Of a DNA stretch of 38,724 nucleotides, positions 20,724 through 29,068 are shown piece by piece. The stretch's first letter is position 1. Each line of letters starts with the position of its first letter. The notes under the pieces were generated by a model that saw only the letters and a program-made list of their open reading frames with translations, did no database searches and was not told where the DNA came from. The position numbers and the translations under genes were made by a program. The stretch comes from a virus: IMG/VR virus record IMGVR_UViG_3300027896_000101, positions 1 through 38,724 of that record, one strand, 5' to 3'.

Positions 20724-21577
20724 TGAACAGTTATGCAACTTTGGCGATGCTGAAAAGCCCAGGATGGTTACATATTGATGTGACTGATTGCGATACTGAT
20801 ATGATATCCATTCTTGAGGATGCCAGTCGTGAGTTTGACAAGGACACAGACAGGCGGTTTTACCTCTGGGAAGGCACAAGATACTACGATGGGAGCGGTA
20901 TTAAAATCGTGCTCGATGATGATGTCTACTCAATCACTACGCTGGACGTGGACACAGACGGCGATGGGATTTATGAAAGTAGCTTCGATGGCACGACTAC
21001 TCCGCCTGATTATTTTACCTATCCTCTCAATGAAACTCCCAAGAGCCGTCTTGAGGCTAATCCCTGGGGCAGATATGGACACTTCGGTAGTGGCATACGG
21101 AAGGCAATAAAGATTGTAGGCGTGTTCGGCTATGGTAATGACTGGCCTGCGGCTCCGATAGCGACCACGAGCGCGCTAGTGGCTACAGGAGGCATGACAA
21201 CTGGCACGACTACTCACACGCTTGCTAGCTATGGTTCTCTTTTCAGCCCAGGACATACCATCAAGATTGACTCTGAGCAGATGTATGTTTCGAATGTCGT
21301 AGGCAATACGTTGACCTTTTTACGGGCTGTGAACGGCACTACAGCAGCCGCGCACCTGGCAGCAGCACCTATCTCGGTATATCTCTATCCTCAGTCTGTT
21401 GCCCGCGCGGTGTTGATTCTAGCGGCGAGGACATGGAAGTTAAAGGAAAGTCCACTCGGAATGGTAATGGGAACACCCGATTTGGGTGTTGTAAAAGTTG
21501 ATATAGGAGGCGATGGTTCCTTTTATACCAAGATTGTGAAGAAGTACAAGAGGATGCGTTACCCCAAGGTGATTTAA
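20723..21577 (+). CDS. head-tail connector (gp6/gp15-like adaptor)
   Basis: A 284-residue protein. The N-terminus (LKSPGWLHIDVTDCDTDMISILEDASREFDKDTDRRFYL) has the short helical bundle typical of phage adaptor proteins that bind the portal. The middle carries beta-rich inserts, including an Asp-rich DVDTDGDGIYES turn that might bind calcium, and the C-terminus returns to helices (ARAVLILAARTWKLKESP). It is followed by the other connector genes in the standard order, each overlapping the next. Confidence 0.75.
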   Translation: MNSYATLAMLKSPGWLHIDVTDCDTDMISILEDASREFDKDTDRRFYLWEGTRYYDGSGIKIVLDDDVYSITTLDVDTDGDGIYESSFDGTTTPPDYFTYPLNETPKSRLEANPWGRYGHFGSGIRKAIKIVGVFGYGNDWPAAPIATTSALVATGGMTTGTTTHTLASYGSLFSPGHTIKIDSEQMYVSNVVGNTLTFLRAVNGTTAAAHLAAAPISVYLYPQSVARAVLILAARTWKLKESPLGMVMGTPDLGVVKVDIGGDGSFYTKIVKKYKRMRYPKVI

Positions 21578-22059
21578 TGGCGGAGATAAACCTTAGTATT
21601 CAGATTAAAGGGCTAGACGAACTAAAGAACAAACTCGATGCTGCGAACCTTCTTGGCGCACCTCTAAGGAACTTCTTAAATAAGTCGATGCTCACTATTC
21701 AAGGCGAAGCAGCAAAGGCCGCTCCGGTGGACCTTGGTAACTTGAGAGCTAGCCTAGTTCAGCCATCAGCAGTGACGATTGATTCCAGCCCTGTACCTCT
21801 CTATGCGACTTTCAGCGATACTACAAGTTACGGTGTCTTTGTCGAGTTTGGTACGAAACCCCACTGGCCCCCGATTAAGGCTATTGCGCCTTGGGCTGAA
21901 CGACATGGCATTGAACCCTTCCTTGTAGCCCGAGGTATATCAATTCATGGGACAAAGGCGCAGCCGTTTATGAGCACCGCCCTGGCAATCAGCGAGGGCA
22001 AGATAGGCGATTATCTGAATGAAGCAGCAAACGAAATAGCGGAGAATTTTAACGGATGA
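21577..22059 (+). CDS. HK97 gp10-like tail completion/neck protein
   Basis: A 160-residue protein with LSIQIKGLDELKNKLDAAN at the start, then AAKAAPVDLGNLRASL, YGVFVEFGTKPHWPPIKAI and AQPFMSTAL. These segments are diagnostic of the HK97 gp10 family, which connects head and tail. Gene order, between the adaptor and the tail terminator, agrees. It overlaps the next gene by four bases. Confidence 0.9.
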   Translation: MAEINLSIQIKGLDELKNKLDAANLLGAPLRNFLNKSMLTIQGEAAKAAPVDLGNLRASLVQPSAVTIDSSPVPLYATFSDTTSYGVFVEFGTKPHWPPIKAIAPWAERHGIEPFLVARGISIHGTKAQPFMSTALAISEGKIGDYLNEAANEIAENFNG

Positions 22060-22490
22060 GTTATCAGGACATCGGGATAGGATTGAAGAATCAACTAAAG
22101 GGTGTTGCTGCATTGAGGGCTGTTTTTGCACCCCATGAGATACCTGAATCAATCAACAGTTTCCCAACAGCCGTGATATTGCCGGGGGAGCAGCCCTATC
22201 ATGAAAGCTTCCCAACATCCTCCGGGGTCTCATTCTCCACAATGTTTCGGATTGTCATTCTCATGTCCCGCGCAGATCAGCCTTCGGGACTGAAGGACAT
22301 CACGCCCTTTTTGGATAATACGGGCATCAATTCAATTCGGGTAGCGATAGAGGGAGAGGATGGGGTGCCCCAGACACTAGACGGCGCAATAGCAGATTTG
22401 ATTGTAACAAAGGCTCTCCCTCTAGGCTGGATGCAATGGGGCCCGGTCTTATACCTCGCCCTTGAGTTTGAGGTCAAAACAATCAGTTAA
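22056..22490 (+). CDS. tail terminator-like protein
   Basis: A 144-residue protein between gp10-like and tube genes. It begins with a helical segment (IGIGLKNQLKGVAALRAVF) and continues with beta strands (TMFRIVILMSRAD, PVLYLALEFEVKTIS), which fits tail terminator proteins that cap the tube. Assignment rests mainly on gene order and size. The start overlaps the previous stop as ATGA. Confidence 0.75.
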   Translation: MSYQDIGIGLKNQLKGVAALRAVFAPHEIPESINSFPTAVILPGEQPYHESFPTSSGVSFSTMFRIVILMSRADQPSGLKDITPFLDNTGINSIRVAIEGEDGVPQTLDGAIADLIVTKALPLGWMQWGPVLYLALEFEVKTIS

Positions 22491-22507
22491 AGAATCAGGA
22501 GGTTAAT

Positions 22508-22870
22508 ATGGCAAGGTTAATGGGAAAAGCAGGCGAAGTAGATGCCAGCGGCGCCATCGTGGGCATGAAAAACTGGGTTCTGAATTACAAATGCAACCCT
22601 CTGGATGATACTGGCTTTGATTCCGGCGGAGCCAAGGCGTTCATCGCCGGGTTGACTGAATGGAGCGGTACATTCGAGGGATTCAAGGACACCACACCTG
22701 TACCATTGGGCTCAACCACGATAACACTCAAAGAGTCTGCCACAACTGGGCAGAATGCCACGGGCACAGCCATCATCACCGGCTGGACAGACACGGTTGA
22801 TGTCGCCGGGGTAGTGACCTACAAGTACACCTTCCAGGGCACGGGTGCGCTTACAGTTCCGACAGCTTAA
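22508..22870 (+). CDS. tail tube protein, short paralogue
   Basis: A 120-residue protein: KNWVLNYK, TGFDSGGAKAFIAGLTEWSGTFEGFKD, TAIITGWTDTVDVAGVVTYKYTFQGTG. This beta-rich pattern is that of siphophage tail tube subunits, which stack as rings around the tape measure. The gene immediately downstream encodes a paralogue with the same core. AGGAGG lies just upstream. Confidence 0.82.
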   Translation: MARLMGKAGEVDASGAIVGMKNWVLNYKCNPLDDTGFDSGGAKAFIAGLTEWSGTFEGFKDTTPVPLGSTTITLKESATTGQNATGTAIITGWTDTVDVAGVVTYKYTFQGTGALTVPTA

Positions 22871-22885
22871 TTAACGAGGTGAGAT

Positions 22886-23686
22886 ATGGGAAGACTATCA
22901 GGCAAAACGGGTAATGTCGCTGTCGGACTTCAGACGATCTTCGACGGCGAAACGGCATTGGATGAACAGGTTATTAGCAATGTAACCTATAGTCTGGATA
23001 CCAGCGATTACAAGGTGGGCAACGGCTCGGCAAAGTTGGCAGTAGGAGCATCCTTTACCACGGGCATCATAGGCTCTAAGGTCGTTACTTCGATGGACTT
23101 GACTCCGTACACTCAACTGATGGGATGGTTCAAGTCCTCGGTAGCCCTCAACGCCAGCGATAATGCCTTCGTGGTCGATGATACTGCCCTCTGCGCTAGC
23201 CCTACAAGGACGATTAACCTGCCGGCCTTGGCTGCGAATACGTGGACATACGTTAAGGTGACAGATGCCTTCACGGGATGCACGGCTATCATATCGGTAG
23301 GGCTCAAGCAGGTCGTCGATAAGGGCGCAATGAATATCTGGTGCGACCTGGTGCAAGCGGCGAAGGTTATCGCAGGAATCAAGAACTGGACGCTGAATTA
23401 CAAGATAGGCACTCAGGAGGTGACTGGGTTCGATTCTGGCGGAGTCAAGGAGTTTGCAGCTACGATCACCGAATGGAACGGGACATTTGACGGGTTCAAA
23501 GATGCTCTGCCTTTGAGCATCGGTACACTCATAGGGCTGGAGATGCAGGAGTACACGACTGCGACCATGCAGGCCAGAGGTACAGGGATCATAACGGACT
23601 TTACAGACAGCGTAGACGTTGCGGGAATCGTGACCTATAAGTACGCATTCACCGGAACTAAGGAACTTGTGCTGCCGTCAGCCTAG
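22886..23686 (+). CDS. tail tube protein, long paralogue with inserted jelly-roll-like domain
   Basis: A 266-residue protein. Residues 1-14 (MGRLSGKTGNVAVG) and 162-266 (IAGIKNWTLNYK...VDVAGIVTYKYAFTGT) align with the short tube protein encoded 16 bases upstream. Residues about 15-158 are an extra domain with a laminin/carbohydrate-binding jelly-roll look: SLDTSDYKVGNGSAKLAV, LTPYTQLMGWFKSS, LPALAANTWTYVKV, AIISVGLKQV and IWCDLV. Mixed tubes with a decorated minor subunit are known in other phages. The insertion lies near the N-terminus, so the domain would probably face outside, which is inference. Confidence 0.8.
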   Translation: MGRLSGKTGNVAVGLQTIFDGETALDEQVISNVTYSLDTSDYKVGNGSAKLAVGASFTTGIIGSKVVTSMDLTPYTQLMGWFKSSVALNASDNAFVVDDTALCASPTRTINLPALAANTWTYVKVTDAFTGCTAIISVGLKQVVDKGAMNIWCDLVQAAKVIAGIKNWTLNYKIGTQEVTGFDSGGVKEFAATITEWNGTFDGFKDALPLSIGTLIGLEMQEYTTATMQARGTGIITDFTDSVDVAGIVTYKYAFTGTKELVLPSA

Positions 23687-23703
23687 AAAACACGTAGCGG
23701 GAT

Positions 23704-23778
23704 CGCGGGATGGAGCAGTGGAAGCTCGGATGGCCCATAACCATCAGGTCGTTGGTTCGAGTCCAACTCCCGCTACCA
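23704..23778 (+). tRNA. tRNA-Met (CAU), initiator-like
   Basis: A full cloverleaf of 75 bases: acceptor CGCGGGA/TCCCGCT with a C1-U72 mismatch, D stem GAGC/GCTC, anticodon stem GATGG/CCATC with loop CCCATAA (anticodon CAT at 23736-23738), variable loop AGGTC, T stem GTTGG/CCAAC with loop TTCGAGT, then A and encoded CCA. The unpaired 1-72 position and the CGCGGG and GGAGCAG segments resemble bacterial initiator tRNA. Departures: position 33 is C instead of U, and the anticodon stem lacks the full three G-C pairs. A tRNA-Ile2 (lysidine) identity is less likely but not excluded. Confidence 0.88.
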
Positions 23779-23797
23779 AAATGGTAAAGGAGGAAAT

Positions 23798-24280
23798 TTG
23801 TTTAATCCCTTGGCAGACGAACTTATACAGGTAGATATTGGCAACGACCTCTGGCTTAAAATTAAGGTCGAACTATCAGAAGGCGAGTGGAGAAAACTAC
23901 AACGCTTCTATCTGAACCTCTTTGATTCCCCCAAAGTGCAGCAGGCAATACGGATTGTCACAGAAGGCCGTAGGCTGGGCAAGGAAGCCTCTGCAATAGA
24001 ATCCGAGGTGGAATCCCTCGGCTTAACCTCAGCTATTACTCAAGGCGCTCTTGTGAAGATTACCGAAGGCCAATCTATAGCTTACGTCATGGCTGGACTG
24101 AGAGAATGGAACCTGACGGGGAACGATGGCAAAGTGTTGCCGATTACTGAGGACACGCTATTAGGATTGAAGCGGCCTGTCTTTCAGGCGATAGCGGATG
24201 CCTGCACGAAGCAGTACCGGCCTATGGATGATGGACAAAAAAACTCCTTGAAACCAACGTCAGAAACGCCTGCACCATAG
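23798..24280 (+). CDS. tail assembly chaperone, short form (gpG-like)
   Basis: A 160-residue protein from TTG at 23798 with GGAGG four bases upstream. It lies between the tube and tape-measure genes, the standard place for this chaperone. Helical segments (EWRKLQRFYLNLF, VQQAIRIVTEGRRLGKE) and a core ending in QKNSLKPTSETPAP are consistent. It would coat the tape-measure protein during tail assembly. The mRNA also carries a -1 slippery site that yields a longer form. Confidence 0.78.
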   Translation: MFNPLADELIQVDIGNDLWLKIKVELSEGEWRKLQRFYLNLFDSPKVQQAIRIVTEGRRLGKEASAIESEVESLGLTSAITQGALVKITEGQSIAYVMAGLREWNLTGNDGKVLPITEDTLLGLKRPVFQAIADACTKQYRPMDDGQKNSLKPTSETPAP

Positions 24281-24435
24281 AAGGAGAGAGAATCTCGGCG
24301 CCGCCTTTCAGCGATGACACGATTCTACTTCTGAATACGCGCTGGTCGTATCGCGAGCTTATGGACACACCACACCGGATAATCGAGGAATTAAGGATTA
24401 AGTATCAGACGGAAATGATGCACGATGGCGAATAA
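23798..24435 (+). CDS. tail assembly chaperone, long form by -1 frameshift (gpGT-like)
   Basis: In the frame one base back from the short form, translation continues from 24244 through LLETNVRNACTIEGE, RWSYRELMDTPHRIIEELRI and KYQTEMMHDGE to a TAA at 24433-24435. This extension has no own start and fills the gap to the tape-measure gene exactly. RWSYRELMDTP and the following helix are typical of the T domain of such chaperones, which contacts the tube protein. The product would be about 212 residues, made at a minor fraction of the short form. Confidence 0.82.
24238..24244 (+). promoter_or_regulatory. -1 ribosomal frameshift slippery site A AAA AAC
   Basis: Seven A residues (24237-24243) followed by C; in the zero frame the codons are CAA AAA AAC, so the heptamer is A AAA AAC, the classic slippery sequence. 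CTCCTT (24244-24249) can pair with AAGGAG (24281-24286) as a possible downstream stem with a long loop. Confidence 0.82.
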
Positions 24436-26815
24436 TCTTGAAATAATCCTACAAGTTACAAACGCTTATTCTGATGCCTTGTCTGATGCTAGTCACATGT
24501 TTGACCAGATGACCGACACTATGGATCAGGATGCAGTCAAGGCTCAAGCAAGTTGGCAAGATAGTCTGAAGAATATCAACCAGCAGGCTAAAGATGCTGC
24601 AACTCAAATGAGTGAGAACTTCGGGGCGATTGGCAAAGCTGCTTTGCTTGTAGGTGGAGCTATTGAAGCCGCTGGCATTTTATCCATCAAAACATGGTCT
24701 AGCATGGGTAGCGAGATACTAGAACTTTCAGAGAAGACAGGAGTTTCTACCGAGGCACTTAGTGAATGGAAATATATCGCCGAGCAGAGCGGGGCCACTA
24801 TAGGTACCGTTTCGATGGCTCTGAAATATATGGCCCGGGATATTACTGATGTCACAGGAGGCAGTAGTGCCGCACAGAAAGCCTTTGAAGATTTAGGGTT
24901 GACCCTTGCAGCATTGAAGGCCATGAAGCCTGAAGATCAATTCAATACCATTGTGGAAGCAATAGCCAATGTCAAAGACCCGACTGAGAAAGCGGCTTAT
25001 GCTTTGGCTATCTTTGGGCGTAGTGGTACTGATATGCTTCCCATGCTTGCTAGTGGTGCGGCTGGTATCGAGGAGTTGAAACAAAAGGCGCAAGATTTAG
25101 GCATCGTGATGAGCGAAGAAGCAGCAAAGAAGGCCCATGCTTTTGAAGATGCGCTGAATGATGTAAAGCAATCACTTGTTGGAGTGATGGGGGTAATAGC
25201 CGAAACGGTTATGCCTGTATTACTTCCTTTAATTAAAGCGTTTACCGATGCTGTTTCATGGGTAGGCAAATTCGCCAACGCGAATCCTATATTAAGGGAT
25301 ACCATTATTGGAATTACAGCAGTCCTGGGCGCTTTGCTTTTAGCGGTAGGTATATACGTTAATACTATGGCGAGTGCTACGGCACAAACCATCATTGCCA
25401 TAGCTAAGTCCATATTGCACGTTGGAGCACTAGAAGCCGAGACGGTTGCCCTCGGGGAAGAAGCAGTAGCGCAGGAAGCCGCTACTGTAGCAAGTAGGGG
25501 AGCTACGGTCGCATTAGGTGGTGGTGGCCTTTTAGGTATCTTGGGGCCAGTAGGGCTAGCGATTGGTGCAGTTGCGGCAGCAGCGTATGGACTTCCCAAA
25601 CTGTTCGATCAACTTGGCAAGGGCGTAATGAATCAGGATGAAGCCCTGAAGATTCTCAACATGACATTGGGCGAGGCGACAGCTAAATACGGAAACCATG
25701 AACGAATCATGTTAGCTGCCAATGAAGCCCTGAAAGCCCAGAACATTACTCTTGATCAGTACAGGGCTGGATTGACCAATGCTACGATTGCACAATCCAG
25801 TCTCAATGCTCAACTCACCCAATTTCAGCAGGTATTAGACGATTGCAACTCTCGTACTCAAACTCTTATGGATAGTGTGGATGCGATTGTCACAAAATAT
25901 GAGCAGGAGAATAGCGCAGTCGGGAAACTCGGCATTACCTACGAGGATGTAATCAAACACGCCGTCGATATGGGATTTTCGGTTGACCAGATTACCGATA
26001 TTCTGGTTACTAATAAGGTAGCCGTAGGCGATGCCCGAGGTGCTGTTGATGCCTTCGGATTCTGCTTAGATGACTTCAAGGATAAGACTGATACTACAGC
26101 AACATCTGTGAGCACTCTTACCGATACTATTACTTGGCTAGGACGGACTGAGCACGATGCAGCCGCAGCAAATGACCCGTATGTCGCAGCCATGAATGAG
26201 AATAAGGCCGCTACCGATGCGGCTACCCAATCTCTGTCGGCTTATCTAGCGCAAGTTCAAGCGGCAGGAGCAGCAAACGCTGCTTTACTCGCTGGTGGTG
26301 CAGGTTCAGTTAAAGGGCAAGAATGGATGATGCCGGCAGAAACCGTAGTAGGTAATCTCTCACAGAACATAGGTGCTGGTACTTGGGCTGCTGGTTCAGG
26401 GACTTGGTCTGACCAGGCTATAGCAGCAGCAGGACAGATATTTCAAAAAAGTGGAACGTCTGGTGAAACCGCATTCTTGACTGATTTCTGGAATGCTATT
26501 AGCAATGCTTTGCTTGTATTGCCTAGTGATGTGGAAAGGAAAGCACAGGTTGAGGGTATTGTAGAGACGTGGCTCGCAGCTAATGTTGGCTCATATCAAG
26601 GCGGTGGTGTTGTACCTGGGCCAGTAGGAAGACCGACTCTTGCGGTTGTGCATGGCGGGGAGGAATATCTGGGTACTCATGGCACTGGGGGTGCAGTCTA
26701 TAACCTCTATATGACCATTCAGGGTTCAGTTCACTCTGATAATGATTTGCTTGACTTCATACGTCGTGGATTTCGTCTAATTGGGCAACGCAACGGCAAT
26801 GTGGGGTTAGCATGA
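24425..26815 (+). CDS. tape measure protein
   Basis: A 796-residue protein, the longest in the tail core. The N-terminal 80 residues are coiled-coil helix (MFDQMTDTMDQDAVKAQASW). The segment EILELSEKTGVSTEALSEWKYIAEQSG, IFGRSGTDMLPML and a following helical region are diagnostic of phage tape measures. Two hydrophobic stretches (about 290-315 and 365-390, Gly/Ala/Leu-rich) may form membrane spans during DNA entry. The C-terminus (GGEEYLGTHGTGG) is typical. At roughly 0.15 nm per residue the tail would be about 120 nm. It overlaps the chaperone T frame. Confidence 0.92.
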   Translation: MANNLEIILQVTNAYSDALSDASHMFDQMTDTMDQDAVKAQASWQDSLKNINQQAKDAATQMSENFGAIGKAALLVGGAIEAAGILSIKTWSSMGSEILELSEKTGVSTEALSEWKYIAEQSGATIGTVSMALKYMARDITDVTGGSSAAQKAFEDLGLTLAALKAMKPEDQFNTIVEAIANVKDPTEKAAYALAIFGRSGTDMLPMLASGAAGIEELKQKAQDLGIVMSEEAAKKAHAFEDALNDVKQSLVGVMGVIAETVMPVLLPLIKAFTDAVSWVGKFANANPILRDTIIGITAVLGALLLAVGIYVNTMASATAQTIIAIAKSILHVGALEAETVALGEEAVAQEAATVASRGATVALGGGGLLGILGPVGLAIGAVAAAAYGLPKLFDQLGKGVMNQDEALKILNMTLGEATAKYGNHERIMLAANEALKAQNITLDQYRAGLTNATIAQSSLNAQLTQFQQVLDDCNSRTQTLMDSVDAIVTKYEQENSAVGKLGITYEDVIKHAVDMGFSVDQITDILVTNKVAVGDARGAVDAFGFCLDDFKDKTDTTATSVSTLTDTITWLGRTEHDAAAANDPYVAAMNENKAATDAATQSLSAYLAQVQAAGAANAALLAGGAGSVKGQEWMMPAETVVGNLSQNIGAGTWAAGSGTWSDQAIAAAGQIFQKSGTSGETAFLTDFWNAISNALLVLPSDVERKAQVEGIVETWLAANVGSYQGGGVVPGPVGRPTLAVVHGGEEYLGTHGTGGAVYNLYMTIQGSVHSDNDLLDFIRRGFRLIGQRNGNVGLA

Positions 26816-27999
26816 GTTTACCAACAATCACGGCAAGGATAGGATTCGCCTCTGCTAGTCCCTATACCGCTTCTCCTACGTGGTCAGACATAAGCAACGA
26901 TGTGCGTAAGATCACGATACGCCGGGGCCGCTTTCATGAGATGGACAGGATTGAGGCGGGAACGGCAACAATCGAACTCAAGAATAATCATGGAGATTAC
27001 TGGCCTAACAAGACGACAGGTGCCTACTATCCCAACATCCTACCAGTCAAGCGGGTAAATATACGGGCAACCTATAGCGGCACTACCTATGACCTCTACA
27101 CGGGCTTTACAGAGGCATGGACACCTTCATGGAGGGATGGCGGGGGTAAGGGGCCGTTGATGGGGGTTGACTGCGTTGATCTCACTAAAGCACTTTCAAG
27201 GTTCTTGCTTCCTTCAGTCGGATACAGCTCTGAGCTTTCGGGCGCGCGGGTAGGCCATGTCCTGAATGATGCTGGATGGAATGCTACGGAACGAGTAATA
27301 GACGCTGGGCAGACACTTCTACAGGCCACAGGTACATTAACGAACACCTACGCTATGGCTCATCTGTTTGATGTTCAGGATACCGAATTAGGATTAGTCT
27401 TCCAACGCGGCGATGGGTATGTCATCTTTCAGGATAGGTTGAAGCGTACTCTGACCTCGTATATTACCCCGGCAGGGATATTCAGCGATGTACCTGGCAA
27501 CAAGAGCTATTTCGGCGTGGAATGGTATTTTGACGACCAGTATCTTTATAACGATATTGCGGTAACAGCTATTAGTGGAGTAACGCAGGAAGTCACGGAT
27601 TCGACCAGCATCACCGCCTATGGGCAACGCAGCCTATCTAAGACGAATATGTTGATGGTGAGTGACGATGACGCTTTAGGTGAGGCTGGGACTCTATTAT
27701 TTCTTTACAAAGACCCATATTTGAGAGCTAAGAGCATCACAATCAGACCGCTCAAGAATCCCGCTGCTCTCTGGCCCTTGGTGCTTGACCTCGATATTTC
27801 GGATATGGTTACGGTAGTTCTTACCCAAGCCTCAATAAGCGCCAACTATTTCATTGAAGCTGTTACTCATACTATAGATATTGTGGAAGGAACATGGGAA
27901 TCTCAGTTTGAATTGAAAGCTATGACTAATTCGGTGTCAACTAACTTCTGGGTAGTTGGGGTATCGGCACTGGGAGCATCAACCGCTGTAGGATGGTAA
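26812..27999 (+). CDS. distal tail/tail hub protein
   Basis: A 395-residue beta-rich protein coupled to the tape measure by an ATGA overlap. ITIRRGRFHEMDRIEAGTATIELKNNHGDYWP and NIRATYSGTTYDLYTGFTEAW match a common minor tail protein pattern (hub of the baseplate). The C-terminal half has YLYNDIAVTAISG and FIEAVTHTIDIVEGTWE, strands typical of gp27-like hub domains. It would close the tube tip and anchor the receptor-binding proteins encoded downstream. Confidence 0.8.
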   Translation: MSLPTITARIGFASASPYTASPTWSDISNDVRKITIRRGRFHEMDRIEAGTATIELKNNHGDYWPNKTTGAYYPNILPVKRVNIRATYSGTTYDLYTGFTEAWTPSWRDGGGKGPLMGVDCVDLTKALSRFLLPSVGYSSELSGARVGHVLNDAGWNATERVIDAGQTLLQATGTLTNTYAMAHLFDVQDTELGLVFQRGDGYVIFQDRLKRTLTSYITPAGIFSDVPGNKSYFGVEWYFDDQYLYNDIAVTAISGVTQEVTDSTSITAYGQRSLSKTNMLMVSDDDALGEAGTLLFLYKDPYLRAKSITIRPLKNPAALWPLVLDLDISDMVTVVLTQASISANYFIEAVTHTIDIVEGTWESQFELKAMTNSVSTNFWVVGVSALGASTAVGW

Positions 28000-28000
28000 G

Positions 28001-28303
28001 ATGGCATTCACGACCGTAACAACCTGGACTGTGGGATTCATGGCAATAGCAGCTAAATTAAATGCTCAACTTCGTGATAATCTGCTAGATCGCAAGGGCC
28101 AATCAGGTACTATCGTCTATAACGATTCAATCACCTTGGCGGATATGGACGGCGCCCCGGTAGGGATTCTAATGATTATCAACAAGGGCGGGGTTATCTA
28201 TCTGAGGGACATAGGAGATACCACTGATGCCAAAGTCTCCTTTAGTTCAATTCCTACAGGCACGAGTTCAAGCACGATAGCAATAGGGAATCATACTCAC
28301 TAA
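28001..28303 (+). CDS. tail protein paralogue A (short)
   Basis: A 100-residue protein. It shares with the next two genes an N-terminal motif (AAKLNAQLRDNL), a middle segment (GAPVG...IYLRDIGDTTDAKVS) and an IGNHTH ending, but lacks their C-terminal beta domain. The GNHTH motif recurs in tail fibre and tip proteins. It may be a truncated duplicate or a short adaptor. Confidence 0.7.
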   Translation: MAFTTVTTWTVGFMAIAAKLNAQLRDNLLDRKGQSGTIVYNDSITLADMDGAPVGILMIINKGGVIYLRDIGDTTDAKVSFSSIPTGTSSSTIAIGNHTH

Positions 28304-28327
28304 TAATATACTAGGAGTCATATACTA

Positions 28328-29068
28328 ATGGGATGGACAGCGCCGGGGACATGGACTGAAACAACTCCGATCTATACGGAAACTGATCTCAACGCACAGA
28401 TTCGGGATAACCTTGCTTATCTCAAGGCCCGCGGTGTCGTACCTACGCTTGAAGCTAAACTCAGCCTTCCAGATAAAGGGATAAGTCCAGTCGGGGCCGT
28501 GATTCTCAAGGTCATCGATGCCGTACTCTGGATTCGCAATGCTGCCGATGGCGCTTATGCCAAGATCGCTACCGCTTCAGTTCCTACGGGAACCGGGGTA
28601 ACTCAAGTTTCACTAGGGAGCCACACGCATGCACCAAGTCTTGATACCTCGGCAACCGTAGCCAGTAGTCTTGCTACTGATACCTACCCGGTGACTGATT
28701 ATTCACATACGGATACTATAGCCGCAAGCGCCACATCTGACGTAGCGACTGCCACAATTTCATTTGCTACAGCGCGCGCTTATGGATTGGCAGCCATAAG
28801 AGGTGAAGCAGCAACAGCAAATACATTAAAGGTCCAACTTATTATGGGCGGGACTTTGATTGCAGAAGACGGCTATATGTCAACATCTTGTTCACTAATA
28901 ACCGTATCAGGCACAGGGGCTTTATCAGGCAGTCAATCTTGTATTTGCAGAGTCAAGAATTACGATTCGGGGAGTAGCCGTAGTTGGTACTCAGATGGCT
29001 ACCCGAGTGCATCTGAAGTAGTAGCTTTTGTTGCGGCTGGTTCAGCTACGACAGGAGGAGCAGTTTAA
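28328..29068 (+). CDS. tail protein paralogue B
   Basis: A 246-residue protein. Residues 1-100 repeat the layout of the previous gene (LNAQIRDNLAYL, SPVGAVILKVIDAVLWIRNAADGAYAKI, SLGSHTH). Residues 105-246 form a beta-sandwich-like domain (IAASATSDVATATISFATA, LKVQLIMGGTLIAEDGYMSTS, CICRVKNYDSGSSRSWYS). This C-terminal domain is shared with the next gene. Probable tail-tip or side-fibre subunit. Confidence 0.75.
   Translation: MGWTAPGTWTETTPIYTETDLNAQIRDNLAYLKARGVVPTLEAKLSLPDKGISPVGAVILKVIDAVLWIRNAADGAYAKIATASVPTGTGVTQVSLGSHTHAPSLDTSATVASSLATDTYPVTDYSHTDTIAASATSDVATATISFATARAYGLAAIRGEAATANTLKVQLIMGGTLIAEDGYMSTSCSLITVSGTGALSGSQSCICRVKNYDSGSSRSWYSDGYPSASEVVAFVAAGSATTGGAV

Noticed and set aside
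23695-23774. Alternative tRNA 5' end at AGCGGGA
   Set aside because: It would leave too many bases before the D stem; the cloverleaf starting at 23704 has correct spacing. The duplication is reported as a finding.
24997-25599. 200-residue Ala/Ser/Thr-rich minus-strand frame
   Set aside because: It is a compositional shadow of the tape measure gene.
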